Positions 10,150 to 21,341 of a DNA stretch of 64,000 bases are shown piece by piece (the stretch's first letter is position 1; each line of letters opens with the position of its first letter). The translations under genes were made by a program, and so were the position numbers. The notes below the pieces were generated by a model that did no database searches, was not told the DNA's origin, and saw only the letters and a list, made by a program, of their open reading frames with translations. The stretch comes from Branchipolynoe longqiensis (taxonomy: Eukaryota > Annelida > Polychaeta > Phyllodocida > Polynoidae), in NCBI GenBank assembly GCA_030323885.1, contig CM059186.1, positions 146,366,810 through 146,430,809 on the forward strand, read 5' to 3'.

Positions 10150-11065
10150 ATCAATATGTATATGGATGTATAGTATGTACAGGGATGCATATATATGTAT
10201 AGATGTATATATGCATATATGCAAAAATGCATATATGTGCATGGATGTATATATATATGTATCGATGTAATATGTATGTGGACGTATATGTGGACGTATA
10301 TATGGATGTATATGGATGTATATAGATGTATATGGATGTATATGGATGTACATGGATGTATGTTGATGTATATGGATGTATTTTGATGTGTGTGGATGTA
10401 TGTGTATGTATATGGAAGTATATGGAAGTATATAGATGTATTTGGATGTATATCGATGTACATGGATGTATATGGAATGTATATGGGATGTATATGGAAT
10501 GTATATGGATGTATCTTGATGTGTATGGATTTATATGGATGAATATGGATGTATATGGATGTATATAGAGGTATATGGATGCATATGGATGTACATGGGT
10601 GTATTTTGATTATATGGATGTATTTTGATGTATATAGAAGTATATGGATGTATATGGACGGATATGGAAGTATATAGATGTATTTGGATGCATATGGATG
10701 TACATGGATGTATATGGAATGTATATGGAATGTATATGGAATGTATATGGAATGTATGTGGAATGTATATGGAATGTATATGGACGTATGTGGACGGATA
10801 TGGACGTATATATATATATATGTATTTGGATGTATATGGATGTACATGGATGTATATGGAATGTATATGGAATGTATATGGAATGTATATGGAATGTATA
10901 TGGAATGTATATGAATGTATATGGACGTATATGGACGGATATGGACGTATATATATGTATTTGGATGTATATGGATGTAAATGGATGTATATGGAATGTA
11001 TATGGAATGTATATGGAATGTATATGGAATGTATATGGATGTATTTGGATGTACATAATTACATC
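10150..11065. repeat. TATATGGATGTA minisatellite
   Basis: Twelve-base units TATATGGATGTA and eleven-base TATATGGAATG variants alternate. Longer blocks recur, for example the GGACGGATATGGACGTATAT blocks near 10800 and 10930. The 144-238 codon frames on both strands are shadows. Confidence 0.92.
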
Positions 11066-11119
11066 TCTACATCTCTGAATCTCTACATCTCTATATATAA
11101 AACATATATACACCTAAGC

Positions 11120-11139
11120 ATCTATATACACACATACAC

Positions 11140-11198
<59 letters not shown>

Positions 11199-11200
11199 AC
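11120..11200. repeat. (TA)n microsatellite
   Basis: An almost pure TA run follows the minisatellite. Confidence 0.9.
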
Positions 11201-11464
11201 TAATGGAAAAGCGATAATTAACTTTGCTCGTCATCTATGAGCATACTTACAAGGACCGGGTGCGCCTAATTCGGTTTTAACATAGAGGTATCTGCGTGCC
11301 GAGTTGCCTTCAGTGAACCCAGCCATTTGCGGCGCACTTAGACAGACCCAATTAATGGCCCCTTCACTCTCTAATAGAACTCCCCGACACGGACTGACTG
11401 AGGCACTCACTTGAAAGAACTCGCCAGAACACCACCTGCGTGCATACCCATTACTCCACTGATT

Positions 11465-11856
11465 GTAGCTTGTTTGAGTTTTACGTCCTGGCAACATCTA
11501 AGGTCACATCAGGACGGACATCGACTTGTGACAGTTGGAGCTTTACGTCCTGACAACATTTAAGGTCATATCAGGATGGGCACCAACTTGTGACAGTGTA
11601 CACTCATAGCTACTTTATAGTGCTGCCCCACTGGGAAATCAGGCCACCGGCACCATGACCCGATATCCCACTCGGTCACATTATCCTGACACTAAGCTAA
11701 CCAGTCATTGTCACTTTCCTATTAATGCCGAGTGCCAGGCTAGGAAATGATAAGTAACAATTTGATAAGTAATTTGTTTGACTTGACTTGGAACCGAACT
11801 CCTGAATTTCAGCACGCGAGACCCGCGCTCTACCGATTCGGCTACCACGCCCAGTA
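11465..11856 (-). repeat. SINE with variant (type B) head, preceded by a tail fragment
   Basis: A SINE tail fragment (11465-11520) precedes a full copy (11526-11856). On the minus strand the head reads GTGGTAGCCGAATCGGTAGA, with B-box-like GAGTTCGGTTCC. This differs from the GATGGCCGAATGAG head, but the body and tail are the same family. Copies at 39787 and 48981 share this head. Confidence 0.75.
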
Positions 11857-12059
11857 TAGTACTGCACTGATGGACAGTCACGTGGGCCGTGTGTTTTGTG
11901 TAGGTTCATAGTTGGTGCGTGGATGCTAATGAACCCTCTGAGTGAAACCAAGCAAATAGTTCCTCTAATTGGAAATGTTTACATAGCATCGTATGAGACT
12001 AGCATACCCTGTTTGAAGTATTGGTCTCTCCATGTTGTTTCACAAGCCTATGTTGACAT

Positions 12060-12150
12060 TGCCTATTTGCCTCCTTCTTTTCCTCCTTTACCTCCTCCCC
12101 CCTTCTCCCCCGTCCCTCCCCTCCTTCCTCTACTTCCCCTCATTGTTTAA
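12060..12150. repeat. pyrimidine-rich tract
   Basis: CCTCC/CCCTTCT-type sequence with almost no purines on the plus strand. Confidence 0.8.
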
Positions 12151-12244
12151 AGCTGCATAATCCGATACAAACATCATAATCTTCAAAAGCAAAACACTTA
12201 GCTAGATTTGAACCTACATATTCAACTTAGATAATGGTGCACTA

Positions 12245-12860
12245 AAGCTAAGATTCCTTCTACGCAGTATGCGGCATGCGGCATGCAGTATCCGGTATGC
12301 GAATGGGAGGATTCCTTCTATGCGGTATGCGGCATGCGGCAGGCGGCACACGACTGGCTGTATTTAAAAAATAAAAATAAACAAGTATACTCCATACTGC
12401 ACTGTATATGGCCTAATATGGCATTTATATCTATGTAACTCTTGGTATGTCACATGGAGGTTCCTACCTTTATAATTACCAAATTATAGATAAGTATTCA
12501 TATTTATGTCGCTATGGTAGCATTTTTACGAACCCGTAACCTAACCACCACCATTACCATATGTTTCCCCTCTGCACCCTTGTGTGTGTCCATTCCGTAA
12601 TGCTCAGTCGCCTCTCCTCGTCTAAACCTAATGGACAAGTGTGACTGACATTTCTATTCGCACACCGCATGCCGCATGCCGCATGCCACACCGATCGCTA
12701 CAGGGACCGATCGAGTTGTCGCATTTGCATTTGCATTTGCATTCGCATTCGCATTCGCATGTAAGGGATGTAGTCCATTGACTTCCTGGCGTTTCGATTT
12801 TCTGTTGCATTCGCATTCGCATACCGCATGCTGCATACCGCGTGTAAGGAATCTTAGCTT
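12245..12860. mobile_element. TIR element with GCATGC/GCATTC internal repeats
   Basis: The left end AAGCTAAGATTCCTTC and the right end GGAATCTTAGCTT are inverted, and TA flanks both sides (12243-12244 and 12861-12862). Subterminal regions carry GGTATGCGGCATGCGG-type repeats, and the right side carries a (GCATTT/GCATTC) array at 12720-12760. No transposase is encoded. The 87-codon minus-strand frame is a repeat product. Confidence 0.7.
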
Positions 12861-12965
12861 TATTAAGTATTGTTGCTATATATGAGGGCATATTAAGTCA
12901 ATTTAATTCAACTTGTTCACTGCTTGAGCCTATGGGGTCAGAATTTTGGCAAGGACTCCAAAATG

Positions 12966-13125
12966 AACTTTGCATGTTTACACTTCAAATATCTCCAAAT
13001 TGAGCTATTTTATTTTTAAATAAAAAAATGTTCAAGCGAATGTAAGGTATATTATAACGATCAAATTAATATATTTGTCTCCGAAAATAATAGAAATTCA
13101 AAATCATTGGACTCTGCAACTTTAA
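12966..13125. repeat. dispersed repeat D3, copy 3
   Basis: It shares TTTGCATGTTTACACTTCAA, TATCTCC, TATTATAACGATCAA and a GCAACTTTAA end with the copies at 6311 and 9046. Confidence 0.6.
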
Positions 13126-13743
13126 GCAAAACACGCGGACTTTAAAATCTGTCAATAGTAACATTTGTAAATACATAGTCTTAAAAAGGTAAAGCTATGG
13201 ACTGCCAGTTTAGCTGGGGGAAAATCGCTCATTAGCAAATCAATTAACTCTCTCTCTCTCTCTCTCTCTCTCTTAGGGGCGGGGATCACTGGTACAGCTC
13301 ACGGAGAAAGTAATTACTTTTGAGAAAACTTTGCAACCTCACAGAGAGAGAGAGTGCATATAAGCAGCGCCGAATAATCAGTCAAACATGGGAGGCAGTT
13401 GGTAAAACTGGGTCAGGCCCGCTGTATACACAACGACAATTTTCTTTTAAAAGCAAATCACATCGATCGGCTTTCACGAATTGCATTGGCGGTTTTCTTG
13501 TCGGAGTCATGTTTTTGATGGGCATGTCATGGACGTGAATTATCGATATGATTTTTGAGTAAGTTTTCATCCCGTTTTCCGATGCCTTGTTACTGCAATC
13601 TTGATCTGTACCACATTGCCTTGCGAATTAAGAACCCATCCCCATTGAGTCTTGTGTGAATGGGTTATAAGGGCACGTGTACTGCCATTGCGGCCATATT
13701 CTTAAGCATATATATTTGTGAGGCACCGACTTCAGTATATATA
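13126..13743. other. no recognisable gene; short (TC)n run
   Basis: A (TC)n microsatellite lies at about 13250-13275 and GAGAGAGAGAG at 13340. Nothing else was recognised. Confidence 0.4.
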
Positions 13744-13865
13744 CAGTAAAGCCTCTCTAAATCGACCGACCATGGGACCGACTTTAAGCGGTCCATTTAT
13801 GGAACTGGTCGGTTTAGGGAGTTAGAATATGGTTTACAATGGTATTGTTGTATTTATTTTGTAGT
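13744..13865. mobile_element. Tigger/pogo-like MITE, truncated copy
   Basis: It begins with CAGTAAAGCCTCTCTAAATC after a TA dinucleotide and is colinear with the copies at 1711 and 29948. Its right half is missing, replaced by LINE-derived sequence. Confidence 0.7.
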
Positions 13866-13896
13866 ACAACTGCCATAATTATTCATTCATATAATA

Positions 13897-14313
13897 ATGA
13901 ACATAATTCTGATTAATTATTCGCATCCTGCCATTGTGAACAGTTGGACGTATTTTGTTACTCAACATGAGTGGGATGAAAACATTAATAAACTTAAAGA
14001 AATTGAACCATCTGTGGGAAAGCCACCACAGAATCATGCGGGAGGTCGGCGGGACCAACTGGTCCTTATCCGCTGCCGTGTTGGCCACTCATGGCTTACA
14101 CATGCTTTTCTACTCAAGGGGGAACCTCCCCCTGAATGTATTGGGTGTCAGTCCACGCTGACACTCAAACACATTTTACTAAGATGCGTTGATTTTTTGG
14201 CCCTACGCCAACAATTCTACACGGCAGACAGTATGCATGACCTTTTTACTAAAGTAAAACAAGAAAACACTTTAGCCTTTTTGAGGGCAGCTGGACTGTA
14301 CCACCTCATATAG
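13897..14313 (+). CDS. LINE C-terminal fragment (I/Nimb-like, 5'-truncated)
   Basis: The 138-codon frame ends in a region seen at the C-terminus of I-superclade (Nimb-like) LINE polyproteins: GGRRDQLVLIRCRVGHSWLT, a zinc-finger-like CIGCQSTLTLKHILLRC (Cx2Cx8Hx4C) and the end LRAAGLYHLI. It probably lies just after the RNase H domain. The first ATG at 13897 is unlikely to be a true start, because the fragment is 5'-truncated as is usual for LINE copies. No internal stop is present, so it may be a recent insertion. The 3' UTR ends in (AATC)n near 14500-14520, and the last about 65 bp recur inverted at 24657-24722. Confidence 0.75.
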   Translation: MNIILINYSHPAIVNSWTYFVTQHEWDENINKLKEIEPSVGKPPQNHAGGRRDQLVLIRCRVGHSWLTHAFLLKGEPPPECIGCQSTLTLKHILLRCVDFLALRQQFYTADSMHDLFTKVKQENTLAFLRAAGLYHLI

Positions 14314-14522
14314 TTTTTCAATGGGAATTTGTTTCCCTTGACTACAAATATATTATTGTGAACTTTCTAATTTAATGAGTGTCTATTGGCACATAATTGA
14401 TTTCTGCTTTTACATTTAAAAGTGATGGTTTGAACAAAAATACAAACATTTCTCGCCCTGAATATGGCCTATGCTGCCAACACGGCGTAAAGCAACCACC
14501 AATCAATCAATCAATCAATCGT
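14314..14522 (+). repeat. LINE 3' UTR with (AATC)n tail
   Basis: The segment includes ATATGGCCTATGCTGCCAAC, ACGGCGTAAAGCAACCACC and CAATCAATCAATCAATC. The same 3' end is found on the minus strand at 24657-24722, which fixes the LINE boundary. Confidence 0.75.
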
Positions 14523-14990
14523 TACTCTTTTACATATAACCTGTTCTATTACATATTATTCTATTCTTTATTGCAACACCGACAACGCCATGCCATTTCA
14601 TCTTCAGTGATATTGATGAATCTAGATATTGATCACATATTGATATTATACTATATTATATTATTCATATTGATATGTTGATATTGATAGATATAATCAG
14701 ATATATTTATTTGTCTGCCTTTTGCGTTCATTTCTTTGTTCAACTTTATTGTGCTGCATTTAATAGAAGGGTCTCAGCTTTGCTTTCTAATGCATCTTTG
14801 TTGTTGAATTAGATGCAAATTAAAATGTGAACACACACTCATCATTTAATGTATTGCAAGCAAGAACAGTACAAGTCAAGGAGTGACAATGTGTATGTGA
14901 AGCAGGTACACAACTTGAAACTCTCGTGGGACAGGGGCGTCTCTTGTGGTAGATGGAAGTGCCGGGGTATGTACAGGAGCGGCTACGGTT
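14523..14990. other. no recognisable feature
   Basis: AT-rich sequence with TATTGATAT-type short repeats between the LINE tail and the G/T tract. Confidence 0.4.
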
Positions 14991-14992
14991 CT

Positions 14993-17820
14993 GTGTGGGT
15001 GGGTAGGTGTGTGGGTGTGTGGGTGTGTGGGTGTTTGTGTGTGTGGGTGTTGTGGGTGTGTGGGTGTGTGGGTGTGTGGGTGTGTGGGTGTGTGGGTGTG
15101 TGGGTGTGTGGGTGTGTGGGTGTGTGGGTGTGTGGGTGTGTGGGGTGTGTGGGTGTGTGGGTGTGTGGGTGTGTGGGTGGGGGGGTGTGTGTGTGGGTGG
15201 TGTGTGGGGGTGGTGGGGGTGTGGGGGTGGGGTGGTGTGTGCGGGGGTGGGGTCGTGGTGTGTGGGTGGGTGGGGGTGGGGGTGGGGTGCGTGGGGGTGG
15301 GAGTGTGTGTGTGGGGGGGTGGTGGTGTGGGTGGTGGGTGGGTGTGGTGGGGGTGGGTGGTGTGTGGGGTGGGGTAGGTGGTGTGGGTGTGGGTGTGGTG
15401 GGTGTGTGGGGTGTGTTGGTGTGGGTGGGGTGTGTGGGTGGTTGGGTGTGTGTGGGTGGGGGGTGGGTGTCGGGGGCTAGGTGGTGGGGTGGGTGGGTGG
15501 TGTGGGTGGTGGGGGGGTGGTGTGTGGTGTGGGTGTTGGTGGGTGGGTGTGGGGTGTGGTGTGTGTGGGGTGGGTGGGTGTTGGGTGTGGGTGGGTGTGG
15601 GGGTGGTGTAGGGTGGCGTGGGGTGGCTGTGGGTGGGTGGGGGTGGGTGGGTGTGGGGGGGGGGTGGGGGGTGGTGTTGCGGGTGGTGTGGGGGGGGGGG
15701 GGTGGGTGTGGGTGGGTGGGGGGGTGTGGGGGTGGTGGGTGTGGGGTGTGGGGTGGTGGGGTGGGGTGGTGTGGTGGGGGTGGGGTGTGGTGGGGGTGGG
15801 TGGGGGGTGTGGTGTGGGGGGGGGTGTGTTGGGTGGGGGTGGGGGTGGGTGTGTGGGGGGGGGGGGGGGTGGTGGTGGGGGGGTGGGTGTGGGGTGGGGG
15901 GGTTGGTGGGGTGGGTGGTGGGTGTGGGTGGGTGGGTGGGGGGGTGGGGTGGTGGTGGGGGGTGGGGGTGGGGGTGGGGGGGGTGGGGGTGGGTGGGTGG
16001 GGGGGGGGGGGTGGGTGGTGGGGGGGTGGTGGAGGTGGGGGTGGGGGGGAGGGGTGGGGGGGGGTGGGTGGGGGTGGTGGGTGTGGGCGGTGGGGTGGGT
16101 GGGGGGGGGTGGGGGGGGGGGGGGGGTGGTGGGGGGGGTGGGGGTGGTGGGGGGGTGGGGGGGTGGGGTGGGGTGGGGGTGGTGGGGGGGGTGGGGGTGG
16201 GTGGGGGGGGTGGGTGGGGGGTGGGGTGGTGGGTGGGGGGTGGGGGTGTGGGGTGGGGGGGTGGTGGGGTGGGGGTGGGTGGGTGTGGTGGGGGGGGTGG
16301 TGGGGGGTGGTGGGGGTGTGGGGGGGTGGGGTGGGTGGGGGTGGTGTGGTGGGGTTGTGGGGAGGGGTGGTGGGGGGGGGGGGGTGGTGGTGGGTGTGTG
16401 GTGGTGGGGGGGGGGGTGGGGGGTGGGGGGGGGGGGTGGGGGGTGGGGGGGGGGGGGGGGGGGTGGGGGGGTGTGGGTGGGGGGGTGGGGGGGGTGGGGG
16501 TGGGGGGTGTGGGGGGGTGTGGGGGGGGGGGTGGGGGGGGGGTGGGGGGGGGGGGGTGGGGGGGGGGTGGGGGGGTGTGGGGTGGGGGGGGGTGGGGGGG
16601 TGGGGTGGGGGGGGTGGGGGGGTGTGGGGGGGGGGGGGTGGGTGGGGGGGGTGGGGGGTGGGTGGGGGGGGGGGGGGGTGTGGGGGGGTGGGTGGGGTGG
16701 GTGGGGGGGGGGGGTGGGGGGTGGGGGGTGGGGGGGGTGTGGGGGGGGGGGTGGGGGGGGTGGGGGGGGGGTGGGGGGGGGGGGGTGGGTGGGGGGTGGT
16801 GGGGTGGGGGTGTGGGGGGGGTGGGGGGGGGGTGGGGGGGGGTGTGGGGGGGGGGGGGGGGGGGGGTGGGGGTGGGGGGGGTGGGGTGGGGGGGGGGGTG
16901 GTGGAGGTGGGTGGGGAGTGGGGGGGGTGTTGGGGGGTGGGGGTGGTGGGGTGGGGGGGGGGGGGGGGTGTTGGTGGTGGGGGGTGGGGTGGTGGTGGGT
17001 GGTGGTGGTGGTGGTGGGGGTGGTGGTGGGGGTGGGTGGTGGTGGGGGGTGGTGGTGGGGGGGGTGGTGGGTGTGGGGGGTGGGGGGGGTGGGTGGGTGG
17101 GGGTAGTGGTGTGGGGTGGGTGGTGGGGTGGTGGGGGGTGGGTGGTGGGGGTGGGTGGGGGTGGTGGGGTGGTGTGGGGGTGGTGGTGGGTGGGGGTGTG
17201 GGGGTGGTGGTGGGGTGGGGGTGTGGTGGGTGGTGGGTGGGGGTGGGGGGGGCGGTGGGGGGTGGGGGGTGTGTGGTGGGGGTGGGGTGTGGGTGGTGGT
17301 GGGTTGTGGCGGTGGTGGGTGGTGGTGGCGGTGGTGGCAGTGGTGGTGGGTGGTGGTAGTGGTGGTGGCGGTGGTAGGTTGTGTTGGCAACGGTGGCGGT
17401 GGTGGTGCGTGGTAGTGGGTGGTGGTGGTGGCGGTGGTGGTTGTGTTGGCAACGGTGTGGCGGTGGTGGTGGGTGGTGGTGGGTGGTGGTGAGTGGCGGT
17501 GGGTGGTGGTGGTAGTGTCGGTGGTGTCGGTGGTGTCGGTGGTGTCGGTGGTGTCGGTGGTGGTGGTGTCGGTGGTGGTGGTGTTGGCAATGGCGGTGGT
17601 GGTGGTGGGTTGTGGTGGTGGTGGTGGGTGGTGGTGGGTGGGGGTGGGGGTGGTGGTGGTGGTGGGTGGTGGTGGTGGGTGGTGTCGGTGGTGTCGGTGG
17701 TGGTGGTGGCGGTGGTGGTGGTGTTGGCAATGGTGGCGGTGGTGGTGGGTTGTGGCGGTGGTGGTGGGTGGTAGTGGGTGGGGTGGTGGTGGCGGTGGTG
17801 GTTGTGGTGCTGGGAGGGGG
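14993..17820. repeat. 2.8-kb G/T-only tract (G-quadruplex-rich)
   Basis: The plus strand is almost entirely G and T. It begins as (GGTGTG)n, becomes irregular poly-G interrupted by single T, and ends as (GGTGGT)n with GTCGGTG runs near 17520 and a TGTTGGCAACGGT-type block repeated at about 17382, 17447, 17583 and 17722. The 500-1000 codon frames on both strands contain only Gly/Val/Trp/Cys or Pro/Thr/His and are shadows. This is a large simple satellite, not coding sequence. Confidence 0.95.
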
Positions 17821-18549
17821 TGGTGAACTGATCCGGTGGGAAACTGATATGTGGACGCTGATCGTGTGAGAATTAACAGCCGTGGACTCGACCCTGGAGA
17901 ATAGAGGCACTTCGCCGGCTTCCTGCGCGGATATGAGCCAAATTAACTGCTCCGTGAGCAGCTCACCACGCCGCACATGCGCACAACACCGGCATAGCTT
18001 ATCTAGTAACCCGCCGCGAGGCGTTGTGAATATGTGGCATTTTCAGATTCTAATGATAGTGTGGACATGGTTTATAAGATTTGAAGTCAACGTGTTTTCT
18101 CTATAGATAATCAAATCAAACTTCTGGCAGGTGTAGGTCTACTGTCCTTGATTTCAAGCAGTCATCCAAGGAGTCAACACCCTATATATATAAAATAACT
18201 ACTTTATGTATATATATGTATATATATATATGTATATATATATATGTTGCATAAGAATTATACGAATATAATAACCCGGAATATCCCTCCTCTCCCCCAG
18301 CACTCATTCAGTTCATGGACTGATGGCGTCTGGACTAGTCAACCACTGCTCCAGCCTCACCAACCTTAGCTCCAATTGTGACACCACCACACGCTTCACA
18401 TTGTAACAACCACGCACTGTACCGCTGAAAAAACAAATATCTACTTTAAATATAATATAAAGTAGTTATGTAAAGAGTCTGAAAAATGTTATTTTCTAAA
18501 ATAAGTCATACATTTAAATATATGAACACACATATAAATACATATGACT

Positions 18550-18580
<31 letters not shown>
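17821..18580. other. no gene recognised; TATATG microsatellites
   Basis: TATATG runs lie at 18180-18250 and 18545-18580. A GAATTATACGAATATAATAA segment near 18255 is a diverged CGAGTATAA-family end. No coding signal was seen. Confidence 0.4.
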
Positions 18581-18705
18581 AGATTAGTTAGACGAATCTT
18601 ACCTGGGTATAGATGATGGATAACTATTGTTTTACCGAGGTAGGAGCCTCGGATAGACGTGGGCGAGGGAGAAGGAAGCACATCCGGGTCCAGCAATCTT
18701 TACCT
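18581..18705 (-). repeat. DIRS right terminal repeat and right extension
   Basis: The plus strand reads AGATTAGTTAGACGAATC at the outer edge, TTTTACCGAGGTAGGAGCC as the ITR start, and GGAGAAGGAAGCACATCCGG at 18668. The last block matches the left ITR at 23943-23972. The first 87 bp are repeated inverted at 18812-18899. Confidence 0.8.
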
Positions 18706-18811
18706 ACTAATTCAGGATAAAAATGACTCTAATAAACAAAAACTATGGTCATCTGACCTAATCTTGGTACAAGTGATTGAATAGACGTGGCCAGGGCGTG
18801 GTGGGTGGGCC

Positions 18812-18945
18812 CTCGCCCACGTCTATCCGAGGCTCCTACCTCGGTAAAAACAATAGTTATCCATCATCTATACCCAGGTAAGATTCGTCTAACTAATCTA
18901 TTTTACCTCGGTATACCGCCTCTTGCTAGCCGCAGGCTAGGGAGA
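18812..18945 (-). repeat. DIRS internal complementary region (ICR)
   Basis: On the plus strand CTAACTAATCT at 18889-18899 runs directly into ATTTTACCTCGGTATACCGC. The first part matches the element's right end and the second its left end, which is the joined-end arrangement a DIRS ICR must have to template circularisation. Arms of 87-88 bp differ by one base. Confidence 0.82.
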
Positions 18946-19081
18946 CCTTTACGTAATATCATTTTTATCCTGATATTCCTGTTAGTTATTATTATTCTAT
19001 TATCAAGTCTTATTTATGTATGTGGTGTATAATTGGTATGACAATAAAGCGAAAAAAATTTGTTTGTCTCACCTTTCTCTT

Positions 19082-20191
19082 TTAGTTGGTGAGTAGCCTC
19101 TGTGCTATAGGTTGAGGCTTCTCTAGTCGCTTGTGATAATGTTTTGCAAACGATCTAGCGGTTTTCCATCCTGCGTGAGCCAGGATCCGTTTCACGGAGA
19201 TGCCTAGTAATCTGGCCTTAGATACCATCGCACCACGTGTAGAGTGCGATGAATATCTGTTTGTGTTGACTCCTGATAGTTTTAACACAGTCATGGTCCA
19301 TCTGGCGAGGGTGTCCCTCGAAATGCCCTTGTGTGGCTTAATAAAGCTCACCAAAAGCTGCCTTGAGTTTCTTATTGTTCTTGTCTTGGATATATATGTC
19401 CGTATTGCGGAGACTACACATAATTTTAGATCCTCTGTAAAACTACTGACACTGATTGTCGACAGGGGATCACCTAAACGATTTGATTTCAACAAAGTTG
19501 TTAAATCAAACGTTGCTTCCTTGTTATCGATTTCAAGATCATTGAGCGACAGGGCGACTATTGTTTGGCCCCTGTGTCCTGTAACCAGCAGAAGAAGCAA
19601 AGCTACTTTGAAACCTAATAGCTTAACGTCCAGGAACTTATTCTCTGGCCATTCCTTGAAGAGTTTAAACACAAGAGATACATCCCAAAACCTATTATAT
19701 TTGGGTTTGGGAGGGTTCCTCTGATAAATTGATCGTACGATCCAGCAAATAACATGGTGTTTACCCATTGTCTCTCCATTAATCCTAGGTAGGATTATTG
19801 ACAGCGCACATCTGGCTGCATTGATAGCGCCATATCTTAAACCTTCGTCTTCTAAGAAGCCTAGGAAGCGTCCTACCTGGGATATTGTCGGGTTCATTGG
19901 CTTAACTTTCTTAAGTAAGCAATAAATACCCCATTTCTTTAAATAGGTTGTATACATTTTCACAGTTCCCTTCCTCCACGCATGAGATACCAACCGTTGT
20001 TGTGTAATCTTGTCCAAGCCGAATTGTTCCAAATATTTATTTAAAAAAGGAATGCTACCAAAGGAGTCGTCGACACGTTTCCGTGGCGTGCTGATGGTCC
20101 CTGATGTTTCAGGTTTCCTCGGTATCTTGGGAAGCGTAGGCTGCTTTTGGCCGTCGTGACTAATCTCGCTAGCCACGGTTGAGTGTCCCAT
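19082..20191 (-). CDS. DIRS-like tyrosine recombinase (integrase)
   Basis: This 369-residue ORF is intact. It carries the YR tetrad: R207 in VTGHRGQTI, H316 and R319 in SSHSTRG, a AGW at 340-342 and the nucleophile Y352 in AKHYHK. An N-terminal SAM-like core-binding region (about residues 45-130) precedes the catalytic domain (about 165-365). It would integrate the circular cDNA by site-specific recombination in the nucleus. It overlaps the end of the RT ORF by about 150 bp in another frame, as is common in DIRS elements. The start at 20191 is the first ATG in frame and the family length fits. All catalytic residues are present although RT and gag are broken. Confidence 0.9.
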   Translation of the reverse strand: MGHSTVASEISHDGQKQPTLPKIPRKPETSGTISTPRKRVDDSFGSIPFLNKYLEQFGLDKITQQRLVSHAWRKGTVKMYTTYLKKWGIYCLLKKVKPMNPTISQVGRFLGFLEDEGLRYGAINAARCALSIILPRINGETMGKHHVICWIVRSIYQRNPPKPKYNRFWDVSLVFKLFKEWPENKFLDVKLLGFKVALLLLLVTGHRGQTIVALSLNDLEIDNKEATFDLTTLLKSNRLGDPLSTISVSSFTEDLKLCVVSAIRTYISKTRTIRNSRQLLVSFIKPHKGISRDTLARWTMTVLKLSGVNTNRYSSHSTRGAMVSKARLLGISVKRILAHAGWKTARSFAKHYHKRLEKPQPIAQRLLTN

Positions 20192-21336
20192 TCGGGGACG
20201 ATGAGGATGGCGTGTGTTTTCTCCATTTGTATCTTTCTGGCGACTTTGCTAATAATGGTAAAAGGGGGGAAAATGTAAAAGAAATGATTTTGCCAATTTA
20301 GCGAGAAGGCATCTATGTGCCATGCATTTGGTTCGGGGTGCCACGAAACATATTTTTCCAGTTTAAAGTTATTACGTGAAGCAAATAAATCTATATCCGG
20401 CCAGCCCCATGTGTTACAGATCTGTTTGAAAATTGATGGGTTTAGTGACCACTCTAAGTGGTCATGGAAATGGCGACTCATCTTATCTGCAAGACAATTT
20501 TGCGTACCGGGTATGTGTGTTATTGTTAACCAGACCGCAAAGCTTTGAGCCCAATTCCAAATGAGTAGTGGCATTTTGTTACACTTTATTGATTTTGTAC
20601 CTCCCATATTTCTGACATAAGCCATCGCCGTGGTGTTATCCGTAAGGATACGTACATTATTTTTCGGTACTTTAACAAGGCTGGTTAAACCTAAGTAAAT
20701 GGCTCTTAATTCTAAAACATTAATATGATCGGAAAATTCCGATTCTAGCCATCTTCCTCCCGTTGCTACATCATTGCGATGTGCCCCCCAACCTTGCAGT
20801 GACGCGTCAGTTGTAACTGTAGTATTGGGCTCACCCATTCTAATTGGATTGGGGGAGTTATCAAAGTGACTTAGCCACCAAGAAATGTCGGCTAGTCCAT
20901 TCTCAGAGATAAACATTCTCTTTTCAAAGTTACCCTTTGCTCGAGCCAAAGCTAGATTTTTATCAATTTCCAGGGACTTAACGTGTGCAGCCCCATATAA
21001 AATAGCAGGGCTGTACGAAATCATTATACCGATTAAGACTGCGACCTCTCTTATCTTTGGCCTAGAAGTGTCTAACAGCTGTATCGCTGTGTCCCGAAAC
21101 TTATCTTTCTTTTGTTGTGTAAGTGAAACGGTCATAGCCGTCGTGTTTAAAATGAAACCCAGACACTTAAGCTCCTTAGTAGGAGAAAACACGGATTTCT
21201 TATCATGTATGAAGAAACCCAAGTTTGAGAAAAGTTGACATAAATCTTGAACGGCGAGCTCGCATTGTGTGAAAGATTGTCCCATAATGAAAGAATCATC
21301 AATGTATGGAAACATACAATGACCAAGTTTAGCCAT
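20041..21336 (-). pseudogene. DIRS reverse transcriptase (palm end) and RNase H
   Basis: The 431-codon frame holds RT motif C (YIDD, residues 11-14 of the open segment) and a full RNase H domain with D177 (TTDASLQGWG), E209 (NVLELRAI), D233 (LTDNTTAMAYV) and D284 (CLADKMSR). A DIRS-typical tail DIDLFASRNNFKLEKYVSWH follows. The N-terminal part of the same RT lies at 21413-21931. The two are separated by a frameshift in a run of seven A (21342-21348 on the plus strand), so ATG 21336 is an internal methionine, not a real start. I call this a broken gene, though a homopolymer assembly error could explain the shift. Confidence 0.85.
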
Positions 21337-21341
21337 TTGTG

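Noticed and set aside
10131..11203. Frames of 144-238 codons (YMDVYGCIW-type)
   Set aside because: Product of the 12-bp TATATGGATGTA repeat, open on both strands.
14993..15180. Telomeric repeat
   Set aside because: The unit is GGTGTG/TGTGGG rather than TTAGGG and the tract is internal.
14849..17976. Open frames of 500-1000 codons on both strands
   Set aside because: They consist of Gly/Val/Trp/Cys or Pro/Thr/His only, occur in several frames at once and coincide with the G/T-only tract.
19200..19724. 174-codon plus-strand frame
   Set aside because: Antisense shadow of the DIRS recombinase.
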